From Rheum nobile (taxonomy: Eukaryota > Streptophyta > Magnoliopsida > Caryophyllales > Polygonaceae), in NCBI GenBank assembly GCA_027886185.1, contig WOAB01000109.1, positions 8,474,501 to 8,538,500 of the forward strand: a stretch of 64,000 bases of DNA, given 5' to 3'. The position numbers were made by a program, and so were the translations under genes. Under the pieces are notes generated by a model. That model searched no databases. It was not told the origin of the DNA and was given only the letters and a program-made list of their open reading frames with translations. The stretch's first letter is position 1. The number at the start of each line of letters is the position of its first letter. This document shows positions 62,743 to 64,000 of this stretch, one piece after another.

Positions 62743-64000
62743 ATGGCTCTCACAAATCAACAACTACTTGCAGCAGCCAATTTGGCTTCCACAAATCTCA
62801 ACTTCCAAATTCCCTCCATCAGCATTAAACTCGATCGCGAAAATTACTCACTTTGGCGCACCACCATCATCTCTGCGCTTGAAACCTTCGATCTTGAATA
62901 TTTCATTCATGATCCAAACCCACCACCAGAATTACTATCCAACACTGCAGCCGATGGTGCTGTCACTAAAACTTCAAATCCTGATTTTATCACTTGGAAA
63001 AAGTGTGATAGATTTGTTCTTCTCTGGATCAAATCAACTCTGTCTGAGCGCGCCCTTGCCATAGTTGCTCGGTCGACCTCCTCTCAGACTGCTTGGCTTG
63101 CTATTGAGCGCACCTTCCAGGCGCAAACCCATGCTCGTCGTCTGGCGATGAAGACTCAACTGCAAACTCTCTCTAAGGGAGCTTTATCCATGATGAACTA
63201 CCTTGAATGCAAGCGTCAAATTACTGACTCTCTGGCCGAGAATCTCCACCCTGTCTCGGACGAGGATCTCATCGGGTTCATCCTAAATGGCCTCGACTCC
63301 TCATATGGCTCTTTCACCTCTGCTTTCATGATGAAATCGGATGGCGCGTCTGTCGATGATCTTGTTGGGCTCCTGCTTTAGGAGGAAGCTCGTCTTGATC
63401 ATGATCTTGCTCGCCAAGCAGCCACCCAATTACCTTCGGCTCTTGCTCCTGCTCAGGTACCCTCTTCTCCTCTGGCAAATCAGGTATCCCGCAACAACAA
63501 TAGGCCATCTTCCAACTCTCACGGTGGCTCCTCATCAAACTCTCGTGGCAACGATCAACGGCGTCGTCGAATGCAGTGTCAACTCTGCAATAAGCCTGGT
63601 CATGAAGCCATCAATTGTTGGCAACGTGCAAATCAGACGGACTATCCATATCGTCGTCCAAATCCATGTGATCAATCTCGACAGGCAAACATTGCTAACT
63701 ACGACAGTCCATTCACCGTCATGGATCCATCTTGGTATTTTGACACCGGGGCCACTGATCACGTTTCCCCTGACATCGGAAAATTGAGCATCACAGAACC
63801 TTACACTGGCGATGACAAACTGCAAGTCGGGAACGGTAACCATTTGCATATTTCTCATATTGGATCTTCTTCATTATCTCATTTGCATTTACCTACTGTG
63901 TTCATTGTCCCTCATCTCACCAAAAATCTACTAAGTGTTTCCAAGCTCACACAGGATAATAGTGTTTATATGGAATTCTGGCCTAACCACTGTTTTGTTA
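62743..64000 (+). pseudogene. Element I gag-protease, one nonsense codon, cut by window end
   Basis: ATG 62743 opens a gag frame (SISIKLDRENYSLWRTTIIS, SQTAWLAIERTFQAQTHARR, DEDLIGFILNGLDSSYGSF). A TAG at 63379-63381 is followed in the same frame by EEARLDHDLARQ, so it is a single nonsense change. Downstream are a CCHC knuckle (CQLCNKPGHEAINC, near 63573-63614) and protease (WYFDTGATDHVSPDIG, D-T-G intact, from 63733), then the LLSVSKLTQDN block at the window end. Confidence 0.85.

Larger units (their letters stand above)
62481..64000 (+). mobile_element. Element I: Ty1/copia element, 5' part (continues past window)
   Basis: Probable LTR end, PBS, gag and protease follow one another on the plus strand up to the window edge. 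Copia identity comes from the gag core and the protease WYFDTGATDHV. Confidence 0.85.

Overview
The window is plant nuclear DNA from a transposon-dense region, probably pericentromeric heterochromatin. The lineages present are found together only in land plants: Ty3/gypsy chromoviruses with chromodomains, Athila- and Tat-type Ty3/gypsy elements, a Sirevirus-type Ty1/copia element with an env-like ORF, other Ty1/copia elements, and an L1-type LINE. The species cannot be named from sequence alone. No intact single-copy host gene is recognisable; two short unassigned stretches (13291-13676 and 62129-62480) could be host-derived.

Layout. (1) 1-13290: element A, a minus-strand Tekay/Del-like chromovirus with 2.36-kb LTRs; its left LTR is cut by the window edge. 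Its RT gene is interrupted by B (1949-7137), an Athila/Tat-related element keeping only a 3' LTR and a gag-protease frame. (2) 13677-17246: a second type of chromovirus pol fragment (J) fused to an L1 LINE reverse-transcriptase fragment, followed by a 47-bp minisatellite and AT-rich DNA with a possible Helitron end. (3) 18204-43017: element D, a plus-strand Sirevirus with 0.85-kb LTRs, deleted for the integrase core and most of RT. Its env-like ORF is split by C (23323-40397), a 17-kb minus-strand chromovirus related to A. C holds an insertion (E) in its integrase zinc finger and then a 4.31-kb direct tandem duplication that copied E too. (4) 43018-62128: element F, a plus-strand copia element whose gag is split by G (43679-59332, target duplication GACAT). 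G is a chromovirus lacking most of pol, and is itself split by H (45610-55710, target duplication CCTAC). H is a nearly complete minus-strand Tat-lineage element with two RNase H domains and a plus-strand accessory gene. (5) 62129-64000: an unassigned piece and the start of another copia element, I.

Most coding regions carry isolated nonsense codons or frameshifts, so the elements look inactive. The most notable items are the antisense accessory gene of H, which has three frame-preserving GT-AG introns; an acidic extra ORF between primer-binding site and gag shared by A and C; clusters of short GC-rich hairpins at matching places in LTRs of different families, with family-specific stem sequences; and the one-LTR, circularly permuted order of E.
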